This document shows, in pieces, positions 1 through 11,244 of a stretch of DNA of 64,000 bases (within the stretch, counting starts at the first letter, position 1; the number at the start of each line of letters is the position of its first letter). Both the position numbers and the translations under genes were made by a program. Under the pieces are notes generated by a model, which worked only from the letters and a program-made list of their open reading frames with translations, searched no databases and was not told the DNA's origin. The stretch is from Variovorax sp. 770b2. GTDB taxonomy: Bacteria > Pseudomonadota > Gammaproteobacteria > Burkholderiales > Burkholderiaceae_C. The stretch is taken from NCBI RefSeq assembly GCF_900115685.1, contig NZ_FOXJ01000001.1, positions 3,133,796 to 3,197,795 of the forward strand, in the 5' to 3' direction.

Positions 1-347
<347 letters not shown>

Positions 348-388
348 CAAGAACACCCCTCACTCCTACAACCACAGAGACCATCCCC

Positions 389-1840
389 ATGCGTGTCTTC
401 AGTGCCTCCCTCGCCACCGAAACCAACACCTTCGGCCCGATGCCCACCGGCCTGGCCTCCTTCAAGGACCGCGGCCACTTCCCCGCCGGCAAGCACCCCG
501 ATGCGATGACGCTGTTCTCGGGCCCGCTGTGGGCCGCACGCATGCGCGGCGCGGACAAGGGCTGGCAACTCTTCGAAGGCATGGTGGCCGGCGCGCAGCC
601 CAGCGGCACCACCACGCGCCACGCCTACGAGACGCTGCGCGACGAATTGCTCGACGACCTGCGCGCGGTGCTGCCGGTGGACATGGTGCTGCTCGGCCTG
701 CACGGCGCGATGGTGGCCGACGGCTATGACGACTGTGAAGGCGACCTGCTGGCGCGCGTGCGGCAGATCGTCGGGCCCAAGGTGGTGATCGGCGCAGAGC
801 TCGATCCGCACAACCACCTCACGCCCGAGATGGTCGCCAATTCGGACCTGATGATCTCCTTCAAGGAGTACCCGCACACCGACGTGCTCGAGCGCGGGCT
901 CGAACTGGTGGACATCTGCGCCGCGATGGTCGAGGGCAAGGTCAAGCCGGTGGCCGCGGTGGTGGACTGCGACATGATCGTCACGGTCCACACCTCGCGG
1001 GAACCTGCGCTTGGCTTCGTCAAGCGCATGCAGTCGCTCGAAGGCAAGGACGGCGTGCTGTCGGTCTCGCTCACGCACGGCTTCTCGTGGGGCGACGTGC
1101 CGGAGATGGGCACCAAGGTGCTGGTGTACACCGACGGCGACCAGGCCAAGGCCGATGCCCTGGCACGTCAGCTCGCCGACGAAGTGATCGCGATGCGCGA
1201 CGGCCTCACCGTGAACTACCCGAGCATCGACGCCTCGCTCGACGAGGCGCTGGCCTTCGACGGCGGCCCGGTGGTGCTGTCCGACGGTGCCGACAACCCC
1301 GGCGGCGGCGCGGCGAGCGACTCCACCTTCATCCTGCGCCGCATGGTCGAGCGCGGCATCGCCAACGCGGCGCTCGGTCCGCTGTGGGACCCGATCGCCG
1401 TGCGCATCGCCTTCGATGCGGGCGTGGGCGCCAAGCTGGCGATGCGCATCGGCGGCAAGATCAGCCCGCTCTCGGGCGATCCGCTCGATGCGGAATGCAC
1501 CGTGAAGGCGCTCAAGCACGACCTGGTGATGACGGGCCTCGCGGGTACGCCCACGCCGATGGGCGACTGCGCGCTCATCGAGACCAACGGCATCGAGATC
1601 GTGCTGATCACGCTGCGCAACCAGGCGATGGGCACCGACCTGTTCACGCAGCTTGGCTGCGACCTCGCGGCCAAGAAGATCATCGTCGTCAAGTCGTCGC
1701 AGCACTTCTATGCGTCGTACTCGAAGGTGGCCAGGCACGTGATCTACGCCGGCGCGCCGGGTGCCGTGACGCTCGACCTGAACACCCTGCCCTATAAAAA
1801 AGCGCGGCTGCCCAAGTGGCCCATCGGCGTCGCCGCGTGA
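389..1840 (+). CDS. M81 family (MlrC-like) metallopeptidase
   Basis: The 483-residue product matches the M81 family, whose founding member MlrC is a zinc peptidase that cleaves linearised microcystin fragments. Family hallmarks visible are ETNTFGP near residue 11, LHGAM at 104-108, DPHNH at 139-143, the histidine at 163 in EYPHTD, HGFSWGD mid-protein and a DNPGGG loop. The length is close to that of full family members. There is no signal peptide, so it is likely cytoplasmic. It is followed closely by a peptide ABC importer and a D-aminoacylase, which suggests it works on imported peptides containing unusual or D-residues. The true substrate is unknown; microcystin itself is only one possibility. 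Confidence 0.9.
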   Translation: MRVFSASLATETNTFGPMPTGLASFKDRGHFPAGKHPDAMTLFSGPLWAARMRGADKGWQLFEGMVAGAQPSGTTTRHAYETLRDELLDDLRAVLPVDMVLLGLHGAMVADGYDDCEGDLLARVRQIVGPKVVIGAELDPHNHLTPEMVANSDLMISFKEYPHTDVLERGLELVDICAAMVEGKVKPVAAVVDCDMIVTVHTSREPALGFVKRMQSLEGKDGVLSVSLTHGFSWGDVPEMGTKVLVYTDGDQAKADALARQLADEVIAMRDGLTVNYPSIDASLDEALAFDGGPVVLSDGADNPGGGAASDSTFILRRMVERGIANAALGPLWDPIAVRIAFDAGVGAKLAMRIGGKISPLSGDPLDAECTVKALKHDLVMTGLAGTPTPMGDCALIETNGIEIVLITLRNQAMGTDLFTQLGCDLAAKKIIVVKSSQHFYASYSKVARHVIYAGAPGAVTLDLNTLPYKKARLPKWPIGVAA

Positions 1841-1881
1841 TTCCCTTTCCTTTTTTCTTTTGCCCACCCGGAGTACCGACG

Positions 1882-3462
1882 ATGAAACGACGAACGCTTG
1901 CCGCATTTGCCGCCCTGGCGCTTTCCGCCGCGTGCCTCCCGGCGCTCGCCCAGACACCCGCGCCCAAGACGCTCAAGGTGGTGGCGCATGCGGACCTGAA
2001 GATCCTCGACCCGACCTTCACCACCGCCTACATCTCGCGCAACTTCGGCTACATGGTCTACGACACGCTGTTCGCGCAGGACTCGAGCGGCAAGCCGCAG
2101 CCGCAGATGGTCGAGAAGTACACCGCATCGAAAGACGGCAAGCAGTGGAGCTTCACGCTGCGCCCGGGACTGAAGTTCTCCGACGGCAGCGCCGTCACCT
2201 CGGCCGACGCGGTCGCCTCGCTGCAGCGCTGGGCCGCGCGCGACAGCCTGGGCCGCGCAATGACCGCGAGCGGCGCCGAGTGGAAGCAGGTCGATGCGCG
2301 CACCTTCACCCTCACGCTCACCGAGCCCTTCGGCATGGTGCTCGATGCGCTGGCCAAGCCCTCGGGCTTTCCGCCGGTGGTGCTGCCCGAGCGCATTGCC
2401 AAGCTGCCGGCCACCGCGCCGCTCACCGAGGTGCTGGGCTCGGGCCCCTTCATTTTCAAGCGCGACGAATGGGTGCCGGGCAACAAGGCGGTGTTCGTGC
2501 GCAACCCCAACTACGTGGCGCGCAGCGAACCGCCCAACGGCCTTGCGGGCAGCAAGAAGAGCAACTTCGATCGCGTCGAGTGGCTGTACCTGCCCGACTC
2601 GAACAGCGCCATCGCGGCCCTGAAGCGCGGCGAGGTCGACCTGGTCGAACAACTGCAGCCCGACTACATCGCGCCGCTGCGCGCCGACACGAGCGTGAAG
2701 ATCGGCTCGGGCGGCGCCTACCAGGGCTTCCTGGTGATGAACCAGCTGCACCCGCCCTTCAACAACCCGAAGGTGCGCCAGGCGCTCTTGCAGGCGGTGA
2801 ACCAGGAGCGCTTCGTCGCGGCCATGGGCTATCCGCTCGATATGCGCATGGCCTACTGCCCCACCTTCTTCATCTGCGGCAGCCCCAATGAAACGGCGGC
2901 CGGCGCCGAGCCCTACCGCAAGGCCGACGTGGCCAAGGCCAAGAAGATGCTGGCCGATGCGGGCTACAAGGGCGAGAAGGTGGTGCTGCTGGTTCCGAGC
3001 GACGTGCCCTACCTGAACGCCGAGGCACTGATGGCCGCGCAGACCATGAAGAGCATCGGCATCAACGTCGATGCGCAGAACCTGGACTGGGCCTCCATCG
3101 GCGCGCGCCGCGCCAAACGCGATGCGCCCGAGGCCGGCGGCTGGAACATGTACGTGACGGTGGCGGGCGAGTTCGATGCCAACTCGCCGATCAGCAACGC
3201 CTACCTGGGCGCGGCCTGCGGCAACACGCTGCCGGGCTGGCCCTGCGACAAGCAGCTGGACGACCTGCGCACCGCATGGCTGAAGGAGACCGTGCCCGCC
3301 AAGCGCAAGGAGCTGCTCGACGCCTTCCAGGCCCGCGCCTACGAGGCGGTGCCGTACATCAACGCGGGCCAGTACTCGGCCGCCTTCGCCGCGCGCGCCA
3401 ACCTGAAGGGGCTGGACAAGCTCTGGGCCGGCATGCCGATGTTCTGGGCGCTGGACCGCTGA
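1882..3462 (+). CDS. Peptide ABC transporter substrate-binding protein (SBP family 5)
   Basis: This 526-residue protein is a DppA/OppA-type periplasmic binding protein. It starts with a Sec signal peptide (MKRRTLAAF... ending ALAQ, about 23 residues), followed by the family 5 pattern of 'LKILDPTFTTAYISRNFGYMVYDTL' type near residue 40 and FSDGSAVTSADAVASL further on. The ATG at 1882 is chosen because it begins the signal peptide and follows a GGAG nine bases upstream; an earlier in-frame ATG adds 22 non-signal residues. It binds peptides or related solutes for the two permeases and two ATPases encoded immediately downstream. Four cysteines in the C-terminal half could form disulfides. Confidence 0.93.
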   Translation: MKRRTLAAFAALALSAACLPALAQTPAPKTLKVVAHADLKILDPTFTTAYISRNFGYMVYDTLFAQDSSGKPQPQMVEKYTASKDGKQWSFTLRPGLKFSDGSAVTSADAVASLQRWAARDSLGRAMTASGAEWKQVDARTFTLTLTEPFGMVLDALAKPSGFPPVVLPERIAKLPATAPLTEVLGSGPFIFKRDEWVPGNKAVFVRNPNYVARSEPPNGLAGSKKSNFDRVEWLYLPDSNSAIAALKRGEVDLVEQLQPDYIAPLRADTSVKIGSGGAYQGFLVMNQLHPPFNNPKVRQALLQAVNQERFVAAMGYPLDMRMAYCPTFFICGSPNETAAGAEPYRKADVAKAKKMLADAGYKGEKVVLLVPSDVPYLNAEALMAAQTMKSIGINVDAQNLDWASIGARRAKRDAPEAGGWNMYVTVAGEFDANSPISNAYLGAACGNTLPGWPCDKQLDDLRTAWLKETVPAKRKELLDAFQARAYEAVPYINAGQYSAAFAARANLKGLDKLWAGMPMFWALDR

Positions 3463-3486
3463 CGGCCACGCGACGCGCGCACTGCC

Positions 3487-4422
3487 ATGGGCTACATCGT
3501 TCGACGCTTTCTCTCGACGCTTCCCGTCATGGCGGTGGTGGCCGTGGTGGTCTTTCTGTTGATCCACCTGTCGCCGGGCGATCCGGCCGCGCTGATTGCG
3601 GGCGACCTCGCGAGCGTGGAAGACATCGAGAAGCTGCGCGCCGCGCTCGGGTTGAACCTGCCGCTGTGGCAGCAGTTCGCGCTGTGGCTGGGCAAGCTCT
3701 TCACCGGCGACCTGGGCACCTCGATCTTCACGCAGGTGCCGGTGTCGCAGCTGCTGGGCCAGCGGCTGGAGCCCACGGTGTCGATCGCCGCGCTCACCAT
3801 GCTCATCACGCTGGTGGTGGCGGTGCCGCTGGGCACGCTCGCGGCCTACCGCGCGGGCAGTTGGGTCGACCGGCTGGTGATGGTGTTCGCAGTGCTCGCG
3901 TTCTCGGTGCCGGTGTTTCTCGTGGGCTATCTGCTGATCTATGCGTTCGCGATCCAGCTGCCGTGGTTTCCGGTGCAGGGCTACGTTCGCTTTGCGGAGG
4001 GACCGGGCGAGTGGCTGCGCTCGCTGGTGCTGCCGTGCGTGAACCTGGCGCTGGTGTACATCGCGCTGGTGACGCGCATGACGCGCGCCACGGTGCTCGA
4101 AGTGCTGCACGAGGACTACATCCGCACCGCGCGCGCCAAGGGCCTGGGCGTGTTGCCGGTGCTGGGGCATGCGCTGCGCAATGCGGCGATCCCCATCGCG
4201 ACCACCATCGGCGTGGGCATTGCGCTGCTGATCGGCGGCGTGGTGGTCACCGAGACGGTGTTCGCCATTCCGGGCGTGGGGCGCTTGGTCATCGACTCGG
4301 TGCAGCGCCACGACTACCCGGTGATCCAGAGCGTGCTGCTGCTGTCGGCGGGCGTGTACGTGCTGATCAACCTGCTGATCGACCTGAGCTACAGGCTCTT
4401 CGATCCGCGCATCCAGTACTAG
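3487..4422 (+). CDS. Peptide ABC transporter permease, DppB-like
   Basis: This 311-residue inner-membrane permease has about six hydrophobic segments. It begins with the typical N-terminal helix of DppB/OppB proteins and carries the LSPGDPA motif in the first periplasmic loop. The cytoplasmic EAA-type loop (ARAKGLG...LRNAAIPI) that contacts the ATPases lies around residues 215-235, and the [13 protein letters not shown] segment follows. It starts 24 bp after the binding-protein gene and is followed eight bases later by the second permease, so all are in one operon. It should form a heterodimeric channel with the next product. Confidence 0.93.
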   Translation: MGYIVRRFLSTLPVMAVVAVVVFLLIHLSPGDPAALIAGDLASVEDIEKLRAALGLNLPLWQQFALWLGKLFTGDLGTSIFTQVPVSQLLGQRLEPTVSIAALTMLITLVVAVPLGTLAAYRAGSWVDRLVMVFAVLAFSVPVFLVGYLLIYAFAIQLPWFPVQGYVRFAEGPGEWLRSLVLPCVNLALVYIALVTRMTRATVLEVLHEDYIRTARAKGLGVLPVLGHALRNAAIPIATTIGVGIALLIGGVVVTETVFAIPGVGRLVIDSVQRHDYPVIQSVLLLSAGVYVLINLLIDLSYRLFDPRIQY

Positions 4423-4430
4423 ATGAGCCC

Positions 4431-5339
4431 ATGTCCACCGTACTCCCGATGAGTGACCTCCCCCTTCCTGCCGCACACGCGGCCCCGGCCGACGAAGCGC
4501 CCTTCGTGCCGCCGCGCTGGCGCTGGGTGCGCAAGCACCCGACGCTGATCGTCGGCGCGCTGCTCCTGATCGCCGTGGCAGCGCTCTCCATCGCCGCGCC
4601 GTGGATCGCCACGCACGACCCGCAGGACATCGACCCGCTCGCGCGCATGCAGGTGCCATCGGTCGAGCACTGGTTCGGCACCGACGCGCTGGGCCGCGAC
4701 GTGTTCAGCCGCGCGGTGTGGGGCGGGCAGGTGTCGATGATCGTCGGCGCCTCGGTCGCGGTGCTGGCGACGGTGTTCGGCGTGCTGATCGGCCTGTTCG
4801 CGGGCTTCGTGCGCTGGGCCGACGGGCCGGTGATGCGGGTGATGGACGGGCTCATGGCCATTCCCGGCATCCTGCTGGCCATCGCGCTCATGGCGGTGAC
4901 GCGCGCCAGCCTCACGACGGTGATCGTCGCCATCACGGTGCCCGAGATTCCGCGCGTGGTGCGGCTGGTGCGCTCGCTGGCGCTCACGCTGCGGGAGCAA
5001 CTCTACGTGGAAGCCGCGCATGCGGTGGGCACGCGGCTGCCTGTCATCCTGTTTCGCCACGTGCTGCCCAACATGGTGGCACCGCTGATCGTGCAATCGA
5101 CCTTCGTCGCGGCCGCCGCGGTGCTGACCGAAGCGGCGCTCTCCTTCCTCGGCGTGGGCGTGCCCGCACAAACGCCCAGCTGGGGCAACATGATGGCCGA
5201 GGGCCGCAACTTCGTGGCGGTGGCGTTCCACATCATCCTGTACCCGGGGCTGCTGCTGGCGGCCACGGTGCTGGCGATCAACCTGCTGGGCGACGGCCTG
5301 CGCGATGCGCTCGATCCGCGTCTCGCTCGGCAACTGTGA
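4431..5339 (+). CDS. Peptide ABC transporter permease, DppC-like
   Basis: This 302-residue permease has the long cytoplasmic N-terminus ending in [13 protein letters not shown] that is typical of DppC/OppC. It carries the [19 protein letters not shown] signature and the EAA loop ([19 protein letters not shown]). The ATG at 4431 was chosen because it directly follows the stop of the first permease; the frame is open further upstream but overlaps two genes. A second in-frame ATG at 4449 is possible. It pairs with the DppB-like product to form the channel. Confidence 0.92.
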   Translation: MSTVLPMSDLPLPAAHAAPADEAPFVPPRWRWVRKHPTLIVGALLLIAVAALSIAAPWIATHDPQDIDPLARMQVPSVEHWFGTDALGRDVFSRAVWGGQVSMIVGASVAVLATVFGVLIGLFAGFVRWADGPVMRVMDGLMAIPGILLAIALMAVTRASLTTVIVAITVPEIPRVVRLVRSLALTLREQLYVEAAHAVGTRLPVILFRHVLPNMVAPLIVQSTFVAAAAVLTEAALSFLGVGVPAQTPSWGNMMAEGRNFVAVAFHIILYPGLLLAATVLAINLLGDGLRDALDPRLARQL

Positions 5340-5346
5340 GCGCACC

Positions 5347-6368
<1,022 letters not shown>

Positions 6369-6372
<4 letters not shown>

Positions 6373-7364
6373 CGACGACCGCAGCCCCGCTGCTCCAGGT
6401 GCGCGACCTGCGCAAGCACTACATCTCGCCCAAGCGCTGGCTGCGGCCCGCGAAGCCGGCGATCCAAGCCGTCGATGGGGTGTCGTTTTCGGTCGCGCGT
6501 GGCGAAACGCTGTCGCTGGTCGGCGAGTCGGGCTGCGGCAAGACGACGACCGCGAAATCAGTGATGCGGCTGGTCGAGCCGACCTCGGGGTCGGTGGCGC
6601 TCGATGGCGAGGAACTGCTGACGCTCTCGGCCAACGAGATGCGGCTGCGCCGCCGCCAGCTGCAGATCATTTTCCAGGACCCGTATGCCTCGCTGAACCC
6701 GCGCCTCACGGCCGGCGACATCGTGGCCGAGCCGCTGCGCAACTTCGGCATGGGCGCTGCGGCTGAACGACGCGAGCGCGTGCAATGGCTGTTCTCGCGC
6801 GTGGGCCTCAGGCCTGAGGCGGCGAAGAAATTCCCGCATGAGTTCTCCGGCGGCCAGCGGCAGCGCCTGGGCATCGCGCGCGCACTGGCGCTGAACCCGA
6901 AGCTCATCGTCTGCGACGAGCCGGTGTCCGCGCTCGACGTGTCGGTGCAGGCGCAGGTGGTAAACCTGCTGATGGACCTGCAGGCGGAGTTCGGCATCGC
7001 GTACCTCTTCGTCGCGCACGACCTCGCGGTGGTGCGGCACATCAGCCACCGCGTGGCGGTGATGTACCTCGGGCACATCGTGGAGATCGCGGACCGGAAC
7101 ACGCTGTTCTCCGCGCCGCTGCATCCGTACACCGAGATCCTGCTGTCGGCCGTGCCCGTGCCCAACCCGCGCACGCCCGCGCGCCGCATGCTGCTGCAGG
7201 GCGATCCGCCGAGCCCCGCGAATCCGCCTTCGGGCTGCCGCTTCCACACGCGCTGCCCGATGGCGCAGGCTGTGTGCAAGGAGAAGACGCCCGAGCTGAG
7301 CGAACGCCCTTCGTCCTCGAACGGCGGCACCGGCACGCACCTGGTCGCCTGCCATTTCCGTTGA
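6369..7364 (+). CDS. Peptide ABC transporter ATP-binding protein, DppF-like
   Basis: This 331-residue ATPase carries Walker [10 protein letters not shown], signature [10 protein letters not shown], Walker [13 protein letters not shown] and the C-terminal [11 protein letters not shown] motif of DppF/OppF proteins. Its start overlaps the stop of the DppD-like gene (ATGA), which sets the start firmly. It completes a five-gene importer and is followed 16 bp later by the amidohydrolase gene. The two ATPases are expected to act as a heterodimer. Confidence 0.93.
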
Positions 7365-7380
7365 AGAAAGAACCCCACCG

Positions 7381-8838
7381 ATGACCGACAAGACACCCCA
7401 CTACGACCTGCTGATCCGCGGCGGCACCGTGATCGACGGCACCAAGGCACCGCGCTTCGATGCCGACGTCGGCATCATGGGCGGCCGCATCGCCGCCATC
7501 GGCCAGCTCGCCGGCCACACCGCCGACAAGACGCTGGACGCCACCGGCCGCATCGTCGCGCCGGGCTTCATCGATTCGCACACGCACGACGACCAGGCCG
7601 TGCTCTCGCAGGCGCAGATGCCGTTCAAGGTGTCGCAGGGCGTGACCACGGTGGTGGCCGGCAACTGCGGCATCAGTGCCGCGCCGCTGCGCGTGGACAT
7701 GGACCTGCCGATGCCGCTGAGCCTGCTGGACACGCCGGCCGAGGGCCGCTTCACCACGTTCGCTGCATACCTCGATGCGCTGCGCGCCACGCCGTCGTCG
7801 GTGAACGTGGCCGCGATGGTGGGGCATTCGACGCTGCGTGCGGTGGTGATGTCCGACCTCGATCGTCCTGCGAACGAAGCTGAAATCGCCGCGATGCAGG
7901 CCTTGGTCGAGGAAGCGATGCAGGCCGGCGCCATCGGTCTTTCCACCGGCACCTTCTACCCGCCCGCAGTGAAGGCGACGACCGAGGAGATCATCGAAGT
8001 CGGCCGTCCGCTCACAGCGCGCAAGGCGCTCTACGTGACCCACATGCGCGACGAGAGCGACCGCGTGATGGAGTCGCTCGAAGAAACCTTCCACATCGGC
8101 CGCGCACTCGACATTCCGGTAGTGGTATCGCACCACAAGGTGCAGAACGCACAGAACTTCGGCAAGACGAAGGTGACGCTGCCCTTCATCAAGGAAGCGA
8201 TGCAGCACCAGTGCATCGGCCTGGACTGCTATCCGTACACCGCAGGCTCCACCATGATCCGCACCGACCGCGGGATGATGGACGGCCGCGTGCTCATCGC
8301 ATCGAGCGTGCCGCACCCCGAATGCGCGGGCCGGGACCTGAAGGACATCGCGGCCGAATGGGGCGTGTCGGGCGAAGAGGCGGCCAAACGCCTGCAACCG
8401 GGCAGCGCGATCTATTTCATGATGGACGAGGACGACGTGCAACGCATCCTCGCGTTCGACGACACCATGATCGGCTCCGACGGCATCCCGCTCGGCGAGA
8501 AGCCGCATCCGCGCCTGTGGGGTACCTTCCCGCGCGTGCTCGGGCACTACAGCCGTGATGTGGGTCTGTTCCCGCTGGAGACTGCGGTGTGGAAGATGAC
8601 GGGTCTCACCGCGCGCAACTTCGGCCTGCACGAGCGCGGCACGCTGAAGCCGGGGCACCACGCCGACGTGGTGATCTTCAACGCGGCCACGGTGCGCGAC
8701 ACCGCGAACTACGAAACGCCGACGCAGCCGGCCGAAGGCATCGATGCGGTGATCGTGAACGGCGCCCTCACCTGGCAGCACGGCGTGCACAGCGGTGCGC
8801 GCAACGGGCAGGTGATCGTGCGGCGCGACGCGGCCTGA
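7381..8838 (+). CDS. N-acyl-D-amino-acid deacylase (D-aminoacylase family amidohydrolase)
   Basis: The 485-residue product is a metal-dependent amidohydrolase of the D-aminoacylase type, which hydrolyses N-acyl-D-amino acids to free D-amino acids. Visible landmarks are IVAPGFIDSHTHDD (first metal-binding strand, residues ~59-72), VVAGNCGIS, MRDES, VVSHHK and GSDGIPLGEKPHPR with C-terminal LKPGHHADVVIFN. The length matches the family. It is the last gene of the import operon and next to a D-amino-acid-oxidase-like gene upstream, so D-residue catabolism is a sensible role. A dihydropyrimidinase-like or D-glutamate-specific activity cannot be excluded. Confidence 0.88.
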   Translation: MTDKTPHYDLLIRGGTVIDGTKAPRFDADVGIMGGRIAAIGQLAGHTADKTLDATGRIVAPGFIDSHTHDDQAVLSQAQMPFKVSQGVTTVVAGNCGISAAPLRVDMDLPMPLSLLDTPAEGRFTTFAAYLDALRATPSSVNVAAMVGHSTLRAVVMSDLDRPANEAEIAAMQALVEEAMQAGAIGLSTGTFYPPAVKATTEEIIEVGRPLTARKALYVTHMRDESDRVMESLEETFHIGRALDIPVVVSHHKVQNAQNFGKTKVTLPFIKEAMQHQCIGLDCYPYTAGSTMIRTDRGMMDGRVLIASSVPHPECAGRDLKDIAAEWGVSGEEAAKRLQPGSAIYFMMDEDDVQRILAFDDTMIGSDGIPLGEKPHPRLWGTFPRVLGHYSRDVGLFPLETAVWKMTGLTARNFGLHERGTLKPGHHADVVIFNAATVRDTANYETPTQPAEGIDAVIVNGALTWQHGVHSGARNGQVIVRRDAA

Positions 8839-8844
8839 CGGGGG

Positions 8845-9057
8845 TCAGTCCGGGGCGTTCATCACGCGGTCGAACTCTTCGTCCGCGGGGACGTTGTCGG
8901 CATCGAGTTCGCTGGCATCGGTGAGATCGATGCCGGTTTCTTCCGAGAGGTCGTCGGTGATGTCGCTGTCGGTTTCCTCGAAATCGTCGGCTGGCCTGTT
9001 GTCGTCATCGTCTTCGGATGGCGAGGCGGAACGCGCGGTGGCGTCGACGTGATTCAT
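8845..9057 (-). CDS. Small acidic hypothetical protein
   Basis: This 70-residue protein is unusually acidic: 26 of 70 residues are Asp or Glu, with few hydrophobic residues and no cysteines. It should be soluble and largely disordered. The start has a clear GAGGAG-type Shine-Dalgarno ten bases upstream, which supports that it is real. It runs tail to tail with the deacylase gene (six bases apart). No function is recognised. Such acidic proteins can bind cations or basic proteins, but nothing here proves that. Confidence 0.6.
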   Translation of the reverse strand: MNHVDATARSASPSEDDDDNRPADDFEETDSDITDDLSEETGIDLTDASELDADNVPADEEFDRVMNAPD

Positions 9058-9193
9058 GATCGGCTCCTCGGCAGATGAATGCTGTACGGCCCCCTATGGT
9101 GCGCCTGTTTCGGCCGTTCCGGCTCATCCGATCGGCAGCGTCGGTGTCGGAAAGTTTCCCGCCCTGCGCGCGCCTTCCCTGCGAGCCCCGCCG

Positions 9194-10096
9194 TCAGTCC
9201 TTGTGGACGTGGCCGGTTTCGCCGTGTCCCGCGTCGTGGCCATGGTCATGTCCATGCTCGCCGTGCGCGAGCCGGCTCACCAGCGTGACCAGCACGATGC
9301 CCGCGACCAGCCACAGCACCTGCGCGGCGGTCTGGCGGGCGGGCAGGCGTTTTTGCAGTTGTGGAATCAGGTCGGCCAGTGCCACGTAGACAAAACTGCT
9401 GCCGGCCAGCACCAGGAAGTAGGGCAGCCAGCTGTGCAACTGGTCGACCAGCCACCAGCCGGCGATGCCGCCCAGCATGGTCATGGTGCCGGCGAGCGAC
9501 ACCTTGACGAGCGCCGCGCGCTGGTTGGCCGAGCTCTGGCGCAGCACCACGAGGTCGCCGATGTGGTGCGGCACCTCGTGCGCGAGCACGGCGATGGCGG
9601 CCACGAGGCCCAGGCGCATGTCGGCGATGAAGGCCGAGGCGATCAGGATGCCGTCGCCGAAGCAGTGCACGCTGTCGCCGGTGAGCACGGCCCAGCTACC
9701 GCCGCCCTTGGGCGCGTGGCCGTGTGCATGGCCGTGATGGTCGTGGTCGTGACCATGGTCATGGCCCTTGTGCGCATCCGGCCCTTCGTGGGTGTTGCCA
9801 TGGTGATGCTCGTGCCCGTGGTGCCAGAGCTCCGCCTTGTCGAGCAGGAAGAAGAACACGAGGCCGAACAGCAGCACCGCGAACAGCAGCGCCGGCTCGA
9901 TGCGGCTTTCGAAGGCCTCGGGCAAGAGGTGCATGAAGGCGGTGGCCAGCAGCGCGCCCGCCGCCAGGCTCAAGAGGTGCTGCGGGTTCACCCCGCCGGA
10001 GCCGCTGCGTACGCCCACGCGCAGCAGCAACGCTGCCAGCCAGACGCTTCCGATGCCGGCGACCAGGGTCGCCGCGATGATGACTATCAAATTCAT
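9194..10096 (-). CDS. ZIP family divalent metal transporter
   Basis: This 300-residue membrane protein has the ZIP pattern of eight helices with a long cytoplasmic His-rich loop (residues ~92-128, about twenty histidines) between helices III and IV. The metal-transport motifs are ALLATAFMHLLPEAFE (helix II), DSVHCFGDGI (helix IV) and HEVPHH (173-178, helix V). The C-terminus carries a second His-rich tail. ZIP proteins move zinc or related metals into the cytoplasm; the wide His loop suggests zinc sensing or binding. It stands alone, between two unrelated genes. Confidence 0.92.
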   Translation of the reverse strand: MNLIVIIAATLVAGIGSVWLAALLLRVGVRSGSGGVNPQHLLSLAAGALLATAFMHLLPEAFESRIEPALLFAVLLFGLVFFFLLDKAELWHHGHEHHHGNTHEGPDAHKGHDHGHDHDHHGHAHGHAPKGGGSWAVLTGDSVHCFGDGILIASAFIADMRLGLVAAIAVLAHEVPHHIGDLVVLRQSSANQRAALVKVSLAGTMTMLGGIAGWWLVDQLHSWLPYFLVLAGSSFVYVALADLIPQLQKRLPARQTAAQVLWLVAGIVLVTLVSRLAHGEHGHDHGHDAGHGETGHVHKD

Positions 10097-10145
10097 AGCT
10101 GCTTGCGCAAGAAGAGTGGTCGCGAGGACCGCATGCCGTTCATAA

Positions 10146-10182
10146 AAAGGAAAAGGCCGTCACACAGGACGGCCTTCGGCGG
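10146..10182 (-). terminator. Rho-independent terminator
   Basis: A nine-base-pair stem (AAGGCCGTC/GACGGCCTT) with a six-base loop is followed on the minus strand by a T-rich tract (TTTTCCTTTTT). It lies about 25 bp after the stop of the dienelactone-hydrolase-like gene and ends that transcript. Confidence 0.85.
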
Positions 10183-10205
10183 GGAGTGGCTACCAGGCGC
10201 CGTCG

Positions 10206-11105
10206 TCAGGCGACGCCATTGGCTTTGAACCAGGCGGTGGCGCGCTGCCATCCGTCGTCTGCTGCGCTCTTGACGTAGCTGGGGCGATAGTCGGCATGGA
10301 ACGCGTGGCCTGCTTCGGGATACACGACGAAGCTCGAAGCCTTGGCCGCTGCAGTTCCAGTGGCCAGAGCAGCTTTCATCTTATCAACCGTGTCAAGGGG
10401 GATGCCCTGGTCTTTTCCGCCGTAGAGGCCGAGCACCGGCGCCTGCAGGCTGGCGGCGATGTCGATGGGGTGTTTCGGCTGCAGTTCGCTCGCCTGCCCG
10501 ACCAGCCGGCCGTACCAGGCCACGCCGGCCTTGACCTTGCCGGTGGCGGCATAGAGCCAGACGATGCGCCCGCCCCAGCAGAAACCGGTGATGCCGGCCT
10601 TGCTGGTGTCGCCGCCGTTGGCCTTGGCATAGGCGAGCGCCCCGTCCAGGTCGGCGATGACCTGCGCATCGGGCACCTTGCCGACGATGTCGGCCTGCAG
10701 CTTCGGAATGTCGGTGTAGCCGCGCGGATCGCCCTGGCGCGCATAGAGCTCGGGCGCGATGGCCAGGTAGCCCAGCTTGGCGAAGCGGCGGCAGGTGTCG
10801 GCGATGTATTCGTGGACGCCGAAGATTTCCTGGATCACCAAAATCACCGGCAGGCCGGTCTTGCCGGCGGGCGCGGCGGCATAGGCGGGCACCTCGAAGC
10901 CGTTGACGGTGTACTTGATCGGGCCGGCCTTCAGGCCTTCGGCCGAGGTGCTGATGGCGGTCTGCGCCATCACCGGCATCACGGCGGCTGCGTAACCGAC
11001 GCCGATGGCCGCCTTCAGGGCGGTGCGGCGCGTGGCGCCCTGCTCGGTGCTGTCGCCGGGGCGAAGCGAATCGAAGTCGGAACGGCTGTCGTCGAGTTGG
11101 GACAT
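10206..11105 (-). CDS. Dienelactone hydrolase family protein, Tat-exported
   Basis: This 299-residue alpha/beta hydrolase has the DLH triad: Cys176 in GFCWGG, Asp232 in GKDQG and a histidine at 267 or 270 in GHAFH. The N-terminus carries twin arginines (R26-R27) before a hydrophobic stretch ending VMAQ, a Tat signal, so the enzyme is probably periplasmic. The ATG at 11105 follows a GGAG; a TTG start ten codons earlier is possible. DLH enzymes hydrolyse dienelactone in chlorocatechol breakdown, but exported paralogues usually have other ester substrates. It stands alone and ends in a clear terminator. Confidence 0.88.
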   Translation of the reverse strand: MSQLDDSRSDFDSLRPGDSTEQGATRRTALKAAIGVGYAAAVMPVMAQTAISTSAEGLKAGPIKYTVNGFEVPAYAAAPAGKTGLPVILVIQEIFGVHEYIADTCRRFAKLGYLAIAPELYARQGDPRGYTDIPKLQADIVGKVPDAQVIADLDGALAYAKANGGDTSKAGITGFCWGGRIVWLYAATGKVKAGVAWYGRLVGQASELQPKHPIDIAASLQAPVLGLYGGKDQGIPLDTVDKMKAALATGTAAAKASSFVVYPEAGHAFHADYRPSYVKSAADDGWQRATAWFKANGVA

Positions 11106-11244
11106 TGGAGGGGCTCCAGTTGAATCGTCGGACAAGGGGGCGCTGCGCGAAAAAACGCACGCCGCAATGTAGGCGAAATCCGCGTGCGCCTCTATGACCG
11201 GAAATTCAGTGGGGTTGCGCCTGCGCCTCTGCTCGCTACGCCCG

